A DNA stretch of 64,000 nucleotides, from positions 1 through 64,000 of the forward strand of contig JAKSZP010009524.1 of NCBI GenBank assembly GCA_022478985.1. The letters run 5' to 3'. This DNA comes from Massospora cicadina. Its lineage: Eukaryota; Entomophthoromycota; Entomophthoromycetes; Entomophthorales; Entomophthoraceae. Of the stretch, positions 11,489 to 21,195 are shown in pieces (the stretch's first letter is position 1; every line of letters starts with the position of its first letter). The position numbers were made by a program, and so were the translations under genes. The notes under the pieces are model-generated. The model did not search any database. It saw nothing but the letters and a program-made list of their open reading frames with translations, and was not told the origin of the DNA.

Positions 11489-12073
11489 TTAAAAGGGTAT
11501 ACCTGACATCCCCTGGGAAGCTCTGACCCCTCCTTGAACTGGAATATTAATGCAAAAGAACTTATAAGGATAAAGCGAGTTTCCAATAGGGCCAAATACA
11601 CCAACAAAATTGCTATATTTGTCTGATAACTCCACCTCTTGAATTCCATCTAAGTTCCTGCATCCACCCAGAACATTGCTTCCAACCTCCAACTTCCATC
11701 TTATCTTAGGCCCCATCTGCAGAGTCAAGGTAGTTGTCTTTTGTGGTAAATCAATCTGGGGGTAGAAGTGATGCCACCATCGCATCCCTAATACCACAGG
11801 ATGGGCCAGATTTCTGATCGCACAGAAGCTCTTTTTTAAATGAAGCAGGTTCTTCCAAATAACTACCAAAGGATCTAAACGCCATGAGTGAGTTCTCTTT
11901 GACACATCAGCAAACACCACCTCACGACCCCTCCTAATTTCCAACTTCAACCGTTCTTCCAAGGCGAATTCCACATAGTTTTCCTCAGCCCCTGTATCCA
12001 CAAGGGACAACACCTTCTCTGTCCAACCTTGCAAATATAACTCCACCGGAACGAATAACTGAGGATAAAGCAA
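11489..12073 (-). pseudogene. Gypsy-1 aspartic protease and linker to RT
   Basis: A 194-codon open frame, the longest intact coding stretch of this element. Near the N-terminus it reads VLSLVDTGAEENYV, the retropepsin active site 'LvDtGA..nfv' with its catalytic Asp. Later it has HPVVLGMRWWHHFYPQIDL, matching the 'ilG..wL....P.id' flap and C-terminal block. It lies between gag and reverse transcriptase, where the protease that processes Gag-Pol belongs. Confidence 0.85.
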
Positions 12074-12484
12074 AGAAGTAGATTTAATGTTTAAAGCATT
12101 CTCAGATTACATATATGTAGGTAAGGTAGATCTAGGACTATAACTCTTCCTGGGTCCCTGACCTCATGTTCTTCTCAACTCCTCACCGTTTCCTTGGCGG
12201 AACCCTCTATGGATATTTCTAAAATTCCTGGGTGATCCCTGTTAACCTCCTCGACCTCTACTAGCCACTGCAGGCAACTGGCCCCTTCCTGGAGACATAG
12301 AATCTTCCCGCCAGTTTCATGCCAAGGTCAATTGTTTCTCGCCTGGCACCGCCGATGCAATTTCTTCCACCAACGTAACCTGAACTTTAGCAACCACCAT
12401 GTCAGCTAACTTATCCACTTGCAGCCCCTGTCAAAACATTCACAATGATTGCAAATCCAAAACTCATGCTGCTTTTGCCAATGG

Positions 12485-13021
12485 TCATAAAATCCGCCCA
12501 TATTCTTCAATTGATCCTCGCCCCTGACACACTGTCAGCAGAGCTGACCACGCCTCATCCTGCGCCTCATCCAGACAGGCAGCCCGGTCAATCCAGTCAA
12601 CACACTCATCCATGGATCCTGGGAGGCGACCTTGCTCCTCAATCAACTCTTGCACCCACCCAACCAGATCTGAGGGTATTGCTTCCACAATTTGCGCAAT
12701 CTGAATTGAGAAAGGGGTTTCCCCTCCCGTTGCTTGAGCCAACAGTACCTGAAAACAAATCTGCAACACTACTTGGTGGATCTTTTCCAAAGCTTTCATG
12801 GGCAGTGCCGCCTGACCTTTTGGAGAGGTAGATCCTCCATGGCTCTCCTCCATCTTCATGGTTCTTGCGCCACACACTTGAACCACCTTTCTTAATATGA
12901 ATTTTAGTGAGAAACTCACCATCACCACCATCAACACATAGCGATACCATTCCTCCCCTCCTGGTGCCACAACCTCTTCTTGGGGCCCCACAAAACTGAC
13001 AAAAATGTATTTGAGTTCCAT
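12485..13021 (-). pseudogene. Gypsy-1 gag
   Basis: A 178-codon frame starting just inside the 5' LTR boundary; a second overlapping frame (12639-13043) shares the region, so a frameshift is likely. The C-terminal half reads DEAWSALLTVCQGRGSIEEY, resembling the 'eea...L..l.Q.gsv.eY...f' capsid block of retrotransposon Gag. No clear zinc knuckle was found before the protease. Confidence 0.65.
13010..13020 (-). other. Gypsy-1 candidate primer-binding site
   Basis: On the minus strand, five bases after the 5' LTR end the sequence reads TGGAACTCAAA. The initial TGG would pair with a tRNA 3' CCA, and the following bases with ...GAGTTCCA. The tRNA is not identified. Confidence 0.45.
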
Positions 13022-13025
13022 CTAA

Positions 13026-13645
13026 TGTAACGGGTAGGTTCACGCTAATATGATATGAATAAATTGGGAAGTAAGAGCCATGTTACTAACCATACTAGGG
13101 ACAAGCCAGCTGAAGCCCATCCTCAAACCCTTCTACCATGGCTTTCCATTGCCACGTATTCTCGCACCACTGTTCCTATGACGCTGCACATCAACAGCAG
13201 GGTCTGGGACCAGGAAAGGGCTGAGAATGACGCCAATGCCATGCCAAGCTCACTGGTTGAGCTCATGATTCCAATCCATTTCTTTGATAATTTAAATTGA
13301 AATAATATACCTTTGTTAGCAAGCAATCATTTTTTATTATAATTTTTTGTTTTTCATAGAAGATGCAACTGGCCCTTCAGAGCTGTGACATCCTCCAATA
13401 AATAGCACTTTGTAAGTAATGAATAGGCTCACTCCTATGCTAGGCTCTCTTGAACACTGTCCAGCACATCACTTGCAAAGACTCCACATCCCACCGATCA
13501 TCATCCATGCCATGTGTAAGCCTGGCATCATTTCACAGATGCAACTTGGGTTCAGAATGTCAAATTTCACAAGCTCTGACTTCCCCAAATTCAAAGCCCT
13601 CTGTATTAAAGCCACATCCAGATTTTCGCCACCTGATCTGTTACA
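13026..13645 (-). repeat. Gypsy-1 5' LTR
   Basis: The plus-strand ends are TGTAACGGGTAGG and GATCTGTTACA. It pairs with 8098-8750. Differences concentrate in the first 130 bases and are mostly transitions. Compared with the other LTR it lacks 33 bp, apparently removed between two CTGATC direct repeats. Confidence 0.93.
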
Positions 13646-13960
13646 AGTTGCAAACATTTTTTGTTGTTGCCCTAATGAACTGGTCCCTTGGCTTTTGCTG
13701 GCTGAATCGTTTTTGGTATTTGATCCAACCAAAAATTCATAAGGGATTTATTATTATTTTTTCAAAAAAGTTTTTTTCCCTGTGAGGTCCTAATCCCCTC
13801 ACCTAATTGAGGTTAAGTGGGGAATATTCCAACGCCGCTGTTCTCAGCATTGCTTTGCGCTCCCTAAGTGTGGCATCAATTATCTGGTTTTTGGTGGAAA
13901 CCAATCCTGGGTACTCAGTTACATTTGCCACGTTTGTTGCTGTGTGACCATACATATATT
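13646..13960 (-). pseudogene. LINE 5' part: 5' UTR and ORF1 start
   Basis: On the minus strand an ATG at 13732 opens MVGSNTKNDSASKSQGTSS, and the frame continues through QQQKMFAT to the AGTTG insertion site. Joined to 8097 it proceeds EMEKISDDS before the first stop, which shows this piece belongs to the LINE ORF1. Bases upstream of the ATG (13733 to about 13960) are GC-richer than the flank and are probably 5' UTR. The 5' limit of the element is estimated from the drop in GC near 13960. Confidence 0.7.
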
Positions 13961-14134
13961 ATGTTCCTTAGCTGTTACCTTTGTTTAAGGATCATTATAT
14001 CTCCATCTGGAGTTAGTAAAATCTAATTGTAGGATAAACACTCTTTTGTAAATTTTCTTTTAGAATTAATTGACTAACTTTAGTGATAAATTTATAAAAA
14101 ATTAGAATCAAAACCTAATTGTTTTTAAATACCT

Positions 14135-14218
14135 CCTCTAGCATCATTGGCTCAGCGTATGGCTCTAAACTTAATTTTTATAAGGTTGGTTGTTCAAATC
14201 TCAGCACAATCACTTTTA
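14135..14218 (+). repeat. tRNA-like SINE-type repeat, left copy
   Basis: Contains an A-box-like ATTGGCTCAGCGTATGG and, about 35 bases on, a B-box-like GGTTGTTCAAATCTC. A second copy at 48110-48205 starts with the same CTCCTCTA and has the same box order and a CTTTTAT end. Arms do not fold into a full cloverleaf by eye, so it is a decayed tRNA-derived repeat rather than a working tRNA gene. The Helitron-like element at 14219 abuts its 3' end. Confidence 0.55.
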
Positions 14219-14549
14219 TCTATATGTATAAAGGAGAAATACCACTGGCTGACTTATCACAAAATCTCTAAAAAAAAACTAACTTGGAAACTTGAAATTT
14301 GATATATAGGTTCTTAAGTGATGTAGGTGAGCACTAAGAATAAATTTTTGAAAATTCAAAGTAAAATAAAAAGCTCTATATAAAAACTAAATATCATTTA
14401 AATTGTGATGGTATTTGCTATATTGTTATAGCTGAGAGTTATATATGGTTGCTTTGATAATTATAGTTATGAAACTTATTTATAAATTTTAACCAAATAA
14501 CTACTTACTTTAAGCTTTACTGACAATGTTAGAGAGTTGATACTGCTAA
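14219..14549 (+). mobile_element. Short non-autonomous Helitron-like element (H4)
   Basis: Starts TCTATATGTATAA after an A and ends ACTGCTAA before a T, fitting Helitron rules (5' TC, 3' CTRR, insertion between A and T). It shares its start with the 313-bp copy at 48490-48802: CCACT(G/A)(G/A)CTGA, ACAAAATCTC, AACTTGAAATTT, GGTGAGCACT. Both then pass through a TTGTTATAGCTGAG/TTGTTATGGCTAAG block. It has no protein-coding capacity and must have moved in trans. Confidence 0.65.
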
Positions 14550-14597
14550 TTGTCTATTTGGTGCTTTTTTAACACTAGCATCCATTACACATGCTTC

Positions 14598-14720
14598 ACT
14601 ACAGCGTAAAATTTTTCAAATAATTTGAATTTATTAATTTAGATTATATACTTTATATAAAAAAACTTCTTGACTAAATCTAATTTCTCAATAGAATCAA
14701 CTAAAAACCACCAAACACTC
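14598..14720. repeat. Flank of element A repeated at 21092-21195, left copy
   Basis: The last 24 bases before the LTR (CAACTAAAAACCACCAAACACTC plus one base) recur at 21172-21195 with two mismatches. Weaker similarity extends leftward through TTATTAATTTA and CAAATAATTT. The right copy begins directly after the other LTR. Confidence 0.55.
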
Positions 14721-16175
14721 TGTCAGGCAAACAGCAAGTTATAACTAGACTGGTCTGCCAGCCTAGGTCCTGGAGCACCTGAACTGCAAACCAGAATGCC
14801 AAAGGCACTGCTGCTGGTATGACGGATATGAAACTGGAAAGGAGTTTCGCCAATAACTGCTGGTGAGCCAGAATCTTATACAGGCACATAATAAAATACC
14901 AGACAAATACAGCCATTAACCCCAAGGGGTGTGTGATTGTCAGCAGAAAAGGCGCTTTATTTCTCAACATAAAAACTAAATTTTGGGAAAGGTTTTAATG
15001 GAAAATTTAAGGAAGAAAAATTGACCAACAATGGGGAGGTTACCCCAGTGGTAGAGTATAGACCCTCTACCACTGCCTCCCAAGTTTGATCCCAGTAATG
15101 GACTTTGGGTAGGGGACAATTTTGACTGTGTTGGTTTTGTGCGCCAATGCCCTGAACCGAGATAGCAAATAGCAAAGGCGGTTCATGGAGTTCCTGGCCT
15201 ATCATACGCCGCGCATGGAGGTTTTCCAGGTTTTATCCTCCTTTCCCATTTTCTTCACTTCCCTAATCGGTGCGGTATTGTCCCCAGGTCAGCCCACCTC
15301 AAATAAAATTATATTTTAAAATTGACCAACATTTTCTCAGTGCGAAGCAACTGATTAAATAGTGGTCAATTAATGAGGAAACAAGCCAGGATCAGGTCCC
15401 TCATGCTCAACCTAACTGGAGAATTATTTGGGGATGGGGGAAGATAAGCTCAATGGGAATCAACACTGAAAGATTCAGCAGCAGGCTGATTCACTGTCAG
15501 TTTGACCTTGAACGTCCAAACTGAGGCTCAATTGCATTTTGATGGTTAGTGTGATGGTGTCTGGCCCAATGAGCAGCGGGAATTCCCCAAGGACACCCCA
15601 TGTAGGGGTGGTCCCAATTGGTTGGGAACAGGTTTTGGATGCCCAACCCACTCATGCCCAGTTTCTGGGCCATTCGTTCAGTCCAAAGCATGGTGTCGGC
15701 TGCAACTTCCAATTTACCAAAAAGGGAGCTTCAAACTATTGTCAATGGTGTCCGATGCTACTACCTGCACGTTGGGGATCATCCCCAACAATTTGAGAGG
15801 GGTTTTTTTTTGACAATTGCACTGCTGGGCGAATTGAAACTGACAGCAATTCTGGCCAATAACTCAATCTTCATCCCTCTTTGGCTATGCAGACTCCAAT
15901 TAACAGGCTTAATTTTCATCGCTTTTGGAGCAATCAATTTCAATTCAGTGATCTTGGCACAGATTTCTGTAATATGTCTAATGAGTTTGGCTGTGTTTAG
16001 CAAAGGTACTGGGGGAGGGATCAAGAGAGGGAAAGCCGTTACCCAACGCTCGTCTACCATGTGGGCAAGGTTGCCCTGGATGATGAGGGGCATGGCCACC
16101 CTCTTTGGACCCTTTTTGCTCAGAAATGTGAAGAGCGACCAATCTAAGCACAGGGGACGTTCCCTTGGACTTACA
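14721..16175 (-). repeat. Element A 3' LTR (with nested SINE)
   Basis: Matches 19937-21091 end to end apart from the SINE. Its minus-strand start (16175 downward) carries an open frame with LTHVVDERWVTA-like coding, conserved in the related LTRs of element B and of the solo LTR at 50978. The long plus-strand frame 15618-16445 and the minus frame 15779-16408 both straddle the LTR edge and are not counted as genes. Confidence 0.92.
15031..15317 (+). mobile_element. SINE-1, tRNA-derived, nested in the A LTR
   Basis: A 287-bp insertion absent from the partner LTR, flanked by the 14-bp target duplication AAAATTGACCAACA (15017-15030 and 15318-15331). The head has an A-box-like TTACCCCAGTGGTAGAG (15040-15056) and a B-box-like GTTTGATCCC (15084-15093). 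Between them is a perfect 9-bp hairpin (GTGGTAGAG/CTCTACCAC). The 3' end carries GGTCAGCCCACCTCAAATA and an AT-rich tail. This tail recurs in the SINEs at 46956-47254 and 43221-43352. The body (about 15095-15275) is unique here. Confidence 0.88.
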
Positions 16176-16784
16176 TTACCATTTACTTTTTCCAAAGGAA
16201 GGGCACCGCCACTGGGGAACTGCATGAGGGCCACATTTTTGTGCACCTTGGGTAGTTTGATCGCCATTACCATTGCAACTTTTTTTGAGGGGACGTGGGG
16301 CATTAGGGTGAGATTTGTAAAACGCTTCAACCAATTCCATGCAGTTGGCGCAATCATGAGCCTTAACCCAACTGTTCTCATAAGCTGGATACCCTTTCCA
16401 GGCCACAAGATACTGAAAGGACCAACAGGACTTATGTTATGCTAGGATATTTTCTATTTTGGCTTCCTCCACATTTTTAATTATTATCAGCTCAGGATCC
16501 ATGGGAACATTATTCTTAAAAGGTGACAACTGGGAAACGTGGAATACAGGATGCTGTTTCCAATGGGCTGGTAGTTTTAACCAGAACACACCATTACCAA
16601 AGTCTTCCTCCACCAAGTGGGGACCCAAGCACTTACTTGCAAACTTGTGGGAGGGTACTTGCATTCTCAAATGGCGTGTGTCGAGCATAACATAAGAGCC
16701 CACAGATATGTCATGACCTGGGAGCCACTTCTGATCCATGAACTGCTTGTAGTCTTCAATAGCCTTGGTGAGGTGTTCCTGCAC
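16176..16784 (-). pseudogene. Element A pol C-terminus: GPY/F-like region and chromodomain
   Basis: The upstream frame (16437-16784) reads GSYVMLDTRHLR, KFASKCLGPHLVEED, then HPVFHVSQLSPF, the conserved C-terminal region of chromoviral integrase ('g..V.L....l......kl.....GPf.v', 'hpvFHVS.L'). It runs into NVEEAKIENILA, the start of the chromodomain, which continues in another frame (16176-16406) as MAWKGYPAYENSWV, then CANCMELVEAFYK. One frameshift near 16430 separates the halves. The frame stops exactly at the LTR edge; an alternative frame continues into the LTR. Confidence 0.85.
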
Positions 16785-16884
16785 TAAGGATTGAGTAGAC
16801 CTAATATGCTCAGCATGATCCTCGGCAGCTTGGACCTTGGGATGCTAGCATGGTCTGACCAAAAAGGAAGGTTTTATACTAACG

Positions 16885-17560
16885 TCACTTTTTAAGGGGA
16901 AAACCCCGTGGAAGCGTGCGTTCCATTGTTTTAGGCAAATTGGGCGAGGGGAAGGTCGTTAGCCCAGGTGTCCTGTGCAGCTGCAGCATAGCAACGCAGA
17001 TACTGTTCATGGACTTGGTTAACTCGCTTGGTCTGCCCATTGGACTGGGGATGATATGCCATGGAGCGACAGGGGAAATTTTACTAATGAATAAGAGTTC
17101 ACTCCAGAACCAAGCTGTAAATTTTGGACCACAGTCGCTTATGATCTCCTTCAGGAGACCAAACATTGAAAAACATTTAGCGTACAAAGAGACGGGCGGT
17201 TTCCTCTGATGTAATCATGGAAGCGCAGGGAATAAAAAGGGAGAATTTAGTGAAATGATCCACCACCACCATCACCACCATAAACATGTTAGAGCAAGGT
17301 AGTTCAATGATAAATTCCACGTACAATATTGTCCATGGATCCTCCGCCTGTTGTAAGGGGTTTATAAGCCCATTTCTGCCCAAACAGACTGACTTAGCCC
17401 AAGCACAAGTTTCGCAATTGGCAATCCAGACCGGGACTTCTTTAGTTTAAACCTGCCCAATTGTATATCCGCTTGATCAAGTTGATGCATTTCTTATTGC
17501 CTGGGTGGCCGATTGTGGGGGGGTCATGATGCACGTGGAAAACCTCAGATCTGAAAAGAA
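16885..17560 (-). pseudogene. Element A integrase core
   Basis: The frame 17177-17383 reads PWTILYVEFIIELP, where 'MDFI..LP' is usual, so the first catalytic Asp appears as Glu. It continues MFMVVMVVVDHFTKFSLFIP. The next frame (16885-17187) reads LLKEIISDCGPKFTAWFW, retaining the second Asp of 'SDrg.qFts', and later PSELTKSMNS where the third acidic residue belongs. The zinc-binding region near 17400-17560 is degraded. Confidence 0.82.
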
Positions 17561-18036
17561 TTGAACCCAAATTCATGACCTAAAATAAATGAGGCCCTCC
17601 ACCAAAGAGTACAGAGAGTGTTTATGATTCTGGAGGGACAATTGCTTAAATAACTTTACCCCTTTGGGGCAGGTCATTTGGCTGGCTAAGACCTGAGCGA
17701 TGAGTGGGGCGTCAGGAGCAAGGGCAGCAAAGGAAATGATGGAGGAAATGATTGACAAAATTTGAGCAGCGGAAATCACTGTAATGAGATCCGCTTCCTC
17801 TGAATTTGTGGGACAGTGGGCGGGGTTGCAGCTGAGAAAATTGGGAAGTACGTTAAGTGCACCTTTCACAAATTCATATTAAAAATTGAAATTGCACAAG
17901 TACCAATATGTTTGGGCTTGCCAATGCGCCAATTTTTGGGGTTTTCAGAAATACAAGAGAGCTTAGTGATCTGTGCGAACAGTTAACTCATGCTGGGCAC
18001 CCTGTAGCAGGTACCTCCTATGAGTTAGTGCCCATG

Positions 18037-18250
18037 CTACAGCTGCCAACTCCTTATAATAAATGGCCCTGGATTGCTCCGTAGATGTAAATTTTTGGGA
18101 AAAGTAGGCGACCAGGTGCTCCAGGCCTTGTGCTCTTGAAGCAGCACTGCCACCACTGCCACCAAGGAGGCATCACATGCAACAATATATGGCTTAGCAG
18201 GATCTGCATGTTTTAGGATAGGAGGGGATAAAAACGCTTCCTTGATCAAC
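18037..18250 (-). pseudogene. Element A RNase H
   Basis: The frame reads HADPAKPYIVACDASLVAVVAVLLQE, the first RNase H block with its Asp (CDAS), then an out-of-frame continuation (HLVAYFSQK-like, then a Y.elLA block) nearer 18060. It directly follows the reverse transcriptase connection (ITEFLGNYYFLEKFSSALSQLVAPLH in the same frame). Confidence 0.78.
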
Positions 18251-18352
18251 TCAAACGCCTGATGGCATTTGGGCATCCAACAGAATGGAACGTTCTTGCT
18301 GGTGAGGGGATGGAGCGGGGCCACCAATTGGGAAAGAGCTGAGGAAAATTTT

Positions 18353-19305
18353 TCAAGAAAATAATAGTTCCCAAGAAACTCTGTAATAGTTTCTGGGTTG
18401 TTGGAATAGGCCACTCCCGGATAGCATCCAACTTATTAGGGGGAATTGCGTAGCCATCCTTGAGAACAAGGTTCCCAAGAAAGATAACTTCGTCTTTATA
18501 AAACTCACATTTGAAAGGCTTGACGAACAAGCCCACCATATGTAAGGCAGCCACAACTGCTTCCAAGTCAATAGCATGTTGTTTGGGAGTTGGGGAGTGG
18601 ATCAGAATGTTGTTGATATATGCAACCGTGCAAGTGAACTGGAGATCACCCAGTACGCTGTAGATCATTTATTGAAATGTAGCGGGTGCATTCTTCAGAC
18701 CAAAGGGCATCGCACGGAATTGGAAAATGCCTCTCTTCATCCAGATCGCTGTTAGCCATTCTTACCCTTCCATTATCCGAATCTGAAGAAGGCATTGACA
18801 AGATCCAATTTTGAGAACACACGAGATTTGGAGATTGCTTGGCTGATCATCTGCTCCAGGGTAGGTGGTAGGGATTGTGAACTGTAACTTTGTTTAAGTG
18901 GCCGTAATCCACACAGGGGCGGAGAGAACCATCAGCCTTTTTAGCAAAGATGATGGGAGATGAGACTAGCGATGTCTCTTTAAACAGCCACCCTTTTTTA
19001 AGCATATTATCTAACCAAGTGTTTAGCGCGACCTCCTCCTCCACTGTGTGGGGATACAACGGGCAGTTGATATTCACCAACTGTACCGTTGTATGGAATC
19101 CACAGTCAAATTTGGTGTGAAGAGGAAGAGGGTCCGCCTTCTCAAAATCAAAAATACTCCGGTAGCACATCAATTCTTCAGGAAAATCAGACAGAAGGAC
19201 CAAAGGGGAAATGAGGGAAGTTATGGAGCTACGACCTTGATATCTCTTGAGAGTATTGACTAAAGGAAATTCTCCCTCAGTTTGATCATTGGAAAAAGAC
19301 AACAT
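18353..19305 (-). pseudogene. Element A reverse transcriptase, catalytic pair lost
   Basis: The N-terminal frame (18847-19305) reads FDCGFHTTVQLV, then EEVALNTWLDNMLKKGWL, SPIIFAKKADGSLRPCVDY and LNKVTVHNPYHLP, the classic fingers of Gypsy reverse transcriptase. The palm block with 'DL..AFn' is out of frame near 18780-18820. The next frame (18246-18668) reads CTVAYINNILIHS, where YIDD is expected; the codons are AAC AAC at 18609-18614. It continues HAIDLEAVVAALHMVGLFVK. Without the two aspartates the enzyme could not polymerise. Confidence 0.9.
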
Positions 19306-19347
19306 ATTTGACTTTATATAAATCTTAACATGTTGCTGATGCCACCA

Positions 19348-19936
19348 TCAAACTCCCAAGATAACTGGAAACACCAAGTTTAGCATTGCTGAGAACTGAT
19401 TGCAGAAGCTGAACTGGTGTATTGAGAATGTGACTGGCTGGTGAACTAGGTATGAGGTTTGGGAGGTTGACGACGCAACCATCACCAAAGGACCTACATC
19501 TAGGCCAAATTCCAATTGTTGAGCCAATTCAACACTCATAAAATTGCCTGCAGCTCCAGTATCCACCAAGGCCTCGAAGGAGACATAGTGGGACCCAACA
19601 TAATCTTCATGGGTAATAAGAAGTAAGCGAAGTTCTCTTTATTGGTAGTTGTGGATGAATCCAATGATACTGAAGAGAGGGTAGTGGAGTCAGGGGAAAC
19701 TGCTAGGTTCATAAGGGGAGTAAGTTCGATGCCAGTCAGATTGTCAGATCCTACTGACATGGGCACAATAGCCGTGGCAACTATGGGGTGTGGATTAGAC
19801 ATTTTGAGTGGAACTAGGCTATCATGGACAGGGAAAATTTTCTTCACAACCTGGTTCAGCTGAAACAAAGGGGCCATTGCTATGCCAATATCAACGAGAA
19901 AGGCGGAAATGGTTAGGAATAGTGGTTGGTTGATTA
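19348..19936 (-). pseudogene. Element A pol N-terminus with aspartic protease
   Basis: The frame 19348-19569 opens MVDTGAAGNFMSVELAQQL, a retropepsin active site, and ends LNLVFPVILGV, the 'lilG' block. In another frame the 5' side (19570-19936) gives NQPLFLTISAFLV right after the LTR, and NKENFAYFLL just before the protease. Both are also recognisable in element B (NQPLFLSIYALLV, NKENSAYFIL). This conserved leader of about 120 residues holds no capsid or zinc-knuckle motif, so I read it as pol leader rather than Gag. Confidence 0.78.
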
Positions 19937-21091
19937 TGTCAGGCAAACAGCAAGTTAGAATTAGACTGGCCTGCCAGCCTAGGTGCCAGAGCACCTGAAT
20001 GGCAAACCAGAATGCCAAAGGTACTGCTGCTGGTATGACGGATATAAAACTGGAAAGGAGTTTCGCCAATAACTGCCAGTGAGCCAGAATCTCATACAGG
20101 CACATAATAAAATACCAGACAAATACAGCCATTAACCCCAAGGGGTGTGTGATTGTCAGCAGAAAAGGCGCTTTATTTCTCAACATAAAAACTAAATTTT
20201 TGGGAAAGGTTTTTAATGGAAAATTTAAGGAAGAAAAATTGACCAACAATTTTCTCAGTGCGAAGCAACTGATCAAATAGTGGTCAATTGATGAGGAAAC
20301 AAGCTGGGATTGTGTCCCTCAAGTATGACCTAACCGGCAAATTATTTGGGGATGGGGGCAGTTAATCTCAATGGGAACTGACATCAAAAGAAATGGTGGC
20401 AGGCCAAGTTGCTGTCAGTTTGACCTCAAACGTCCAAACTGAGGCTTGATTGTGTTTCTGATGGTTAGTGCGACAGCATCTGGCCCAACGAGAGAAGGGA
20501 ATCCCCCAAGGCCACCCCATTCAGGGGAAGTCCCAATTGGTTTGTAACAGGTTCAGGATGCCCGACCCTCCCATGCCCAGTCGCTGGGCCATTTGTTCAA
20601 TCCAAAGCATGGCATTGGCTGCAACTCCCAATTTACTGGAAGGGAGCTTTGAACTATTACCAATGGTGTCCAATGCTACTACCTGCACGTTGAGGATGTC
20701 CCCAAAGATTTCAAGAGAGGGGGTTAATTTTGATGTTCACACTGCTGGCCAAATTAAAACCGTTGGAAATTCTGGCCAATAACTCAATCTTCATCCCTCT
20801 TTGGCTATGCGGACTCCAATTGTTGGGCTTTATTTCCATCACCTTCAGAGAGATCAATTTTAAATCAGTGATCTCTGCACAGATTTCCATAATCTGTATA
20901 ATGAGTTCTGCCATGGTCAGCAAAGGTATTAGGGGAGGGATCCAGAGAGGGAAAGCCGTTAGCCAACGCTTGTCACATGGGCGAGGCTGCCCTAGGTTAT
21001 GAGAGGCATGTTTACCCTCTTCAGACCCTTTTTGCTCAGAAATGGGAAGAGCGACTGATCTACACACAAGGGACGTTCCCCTAGACTTACA
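19937..21091 (-). repeat. Element A 5' LTR
   Basis: 1155 bp; plus-strand ends TGTCAGGCAAAC and CTAGACTTACA. A 246-codon minus-strand frame (19536-20276) runs from inside this LTR into the pol leader, crossing a hydrophobic stretch encoded by LTR DNA. I treat it as chance, since the same LTR segment in element B is broken. Confidence 0.92.
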
Positions 21092-21195
21092 TACTGAGCC
21101 AAAAGCTAAATAATTTTATTAAATTAATCAATCTATAATCACCCTTCAAAACTAAACTGTGCCCTATCAAATTAACTAAAAACCATCAAACACTC
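21092..21195. repeat. Right copy of the sequence flanking element A
   Basis: Starts directly after the LTR and ends with CATCAAACACTC, matching the 24 bases before the other LTR with two mismatches. See the left copy at 14598-14720. Confidence 0.5.

Larger units (their letters stand above)
8098..13645 (-). mobile_element. Gypsy-1: complete Ty3/Gypsy chromovirus with target duplication
   Basis: A full-length element on the minus strand, 5548 bp. Its two LTRs (8098-8750 and 13026-13645) start TGTAA and end TTACA on the plus strand. It is bounded by the 5-bp target duplication AGTTG at 8093-8097 and 13646-13650. Between the LTRs, in minus-strand order, lie a candidate primer site, gag, aspartic protease, reverse transcriptase (YMDD), RNase H, integrase (zinc domain and core), chromodomain and a G-rich polypurine tract. 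It sits in ORF1 of the LINE; removing it plus one AGTTG restores the LINE frame across the site. Stops and frameshifts break gag-pol, so it is inactive. The chromodomain places it among the chromoviruses. Confidence 0.95.
14721..21091 (-). mobile_element. Element A: chromodomain Gypsy element without gag
   Basis: LTRs at 14721-16175 and 19937-21091 share their whole length. The first is longer only because a SINE (15031-15317 plus a 14-bp target duplication) sits in it; without it they are 1154 and 1155 bp. Plus-strand ends are TGTCAGG and GACTTACA. On the minus strand the 3.76-kb interior has protease, reverse transcriptase, RNase H, integrase, a GPY/F-like region and a chromodomain. Only about 370 bases separate the 5' LTR from the protease active site, and they contain no Gag motif. 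A 5-bp target duplication is not clear (CACTC against TACTG). The reverse transcriptase catalytic pair is mutated to Asn-Asn. Confidence 0.92.

Noticed and set aside
12445..12831. 128-codon plus-strand proline-rich ORF
   Set aside because: Complement of the Gypsy-1 gag region; no start context or domain supports it.
15618..16445. 275-codon plus-strand ORF, the longest in the window
   Set aside because: It is antisense to pol and the LTR of element A, crosses the LTR edge, has no recognisable domain, and is not preserved in the partner LTR.
19536..20276. 246-codon minus-strand ORF with hydrophobic, membrane-like segments
   Set aside because: The hydrophobic part is translated LTR DNA. The corresponding LTR region of element B is broken, and the 3' part reads a non-protease frame over the protease region.
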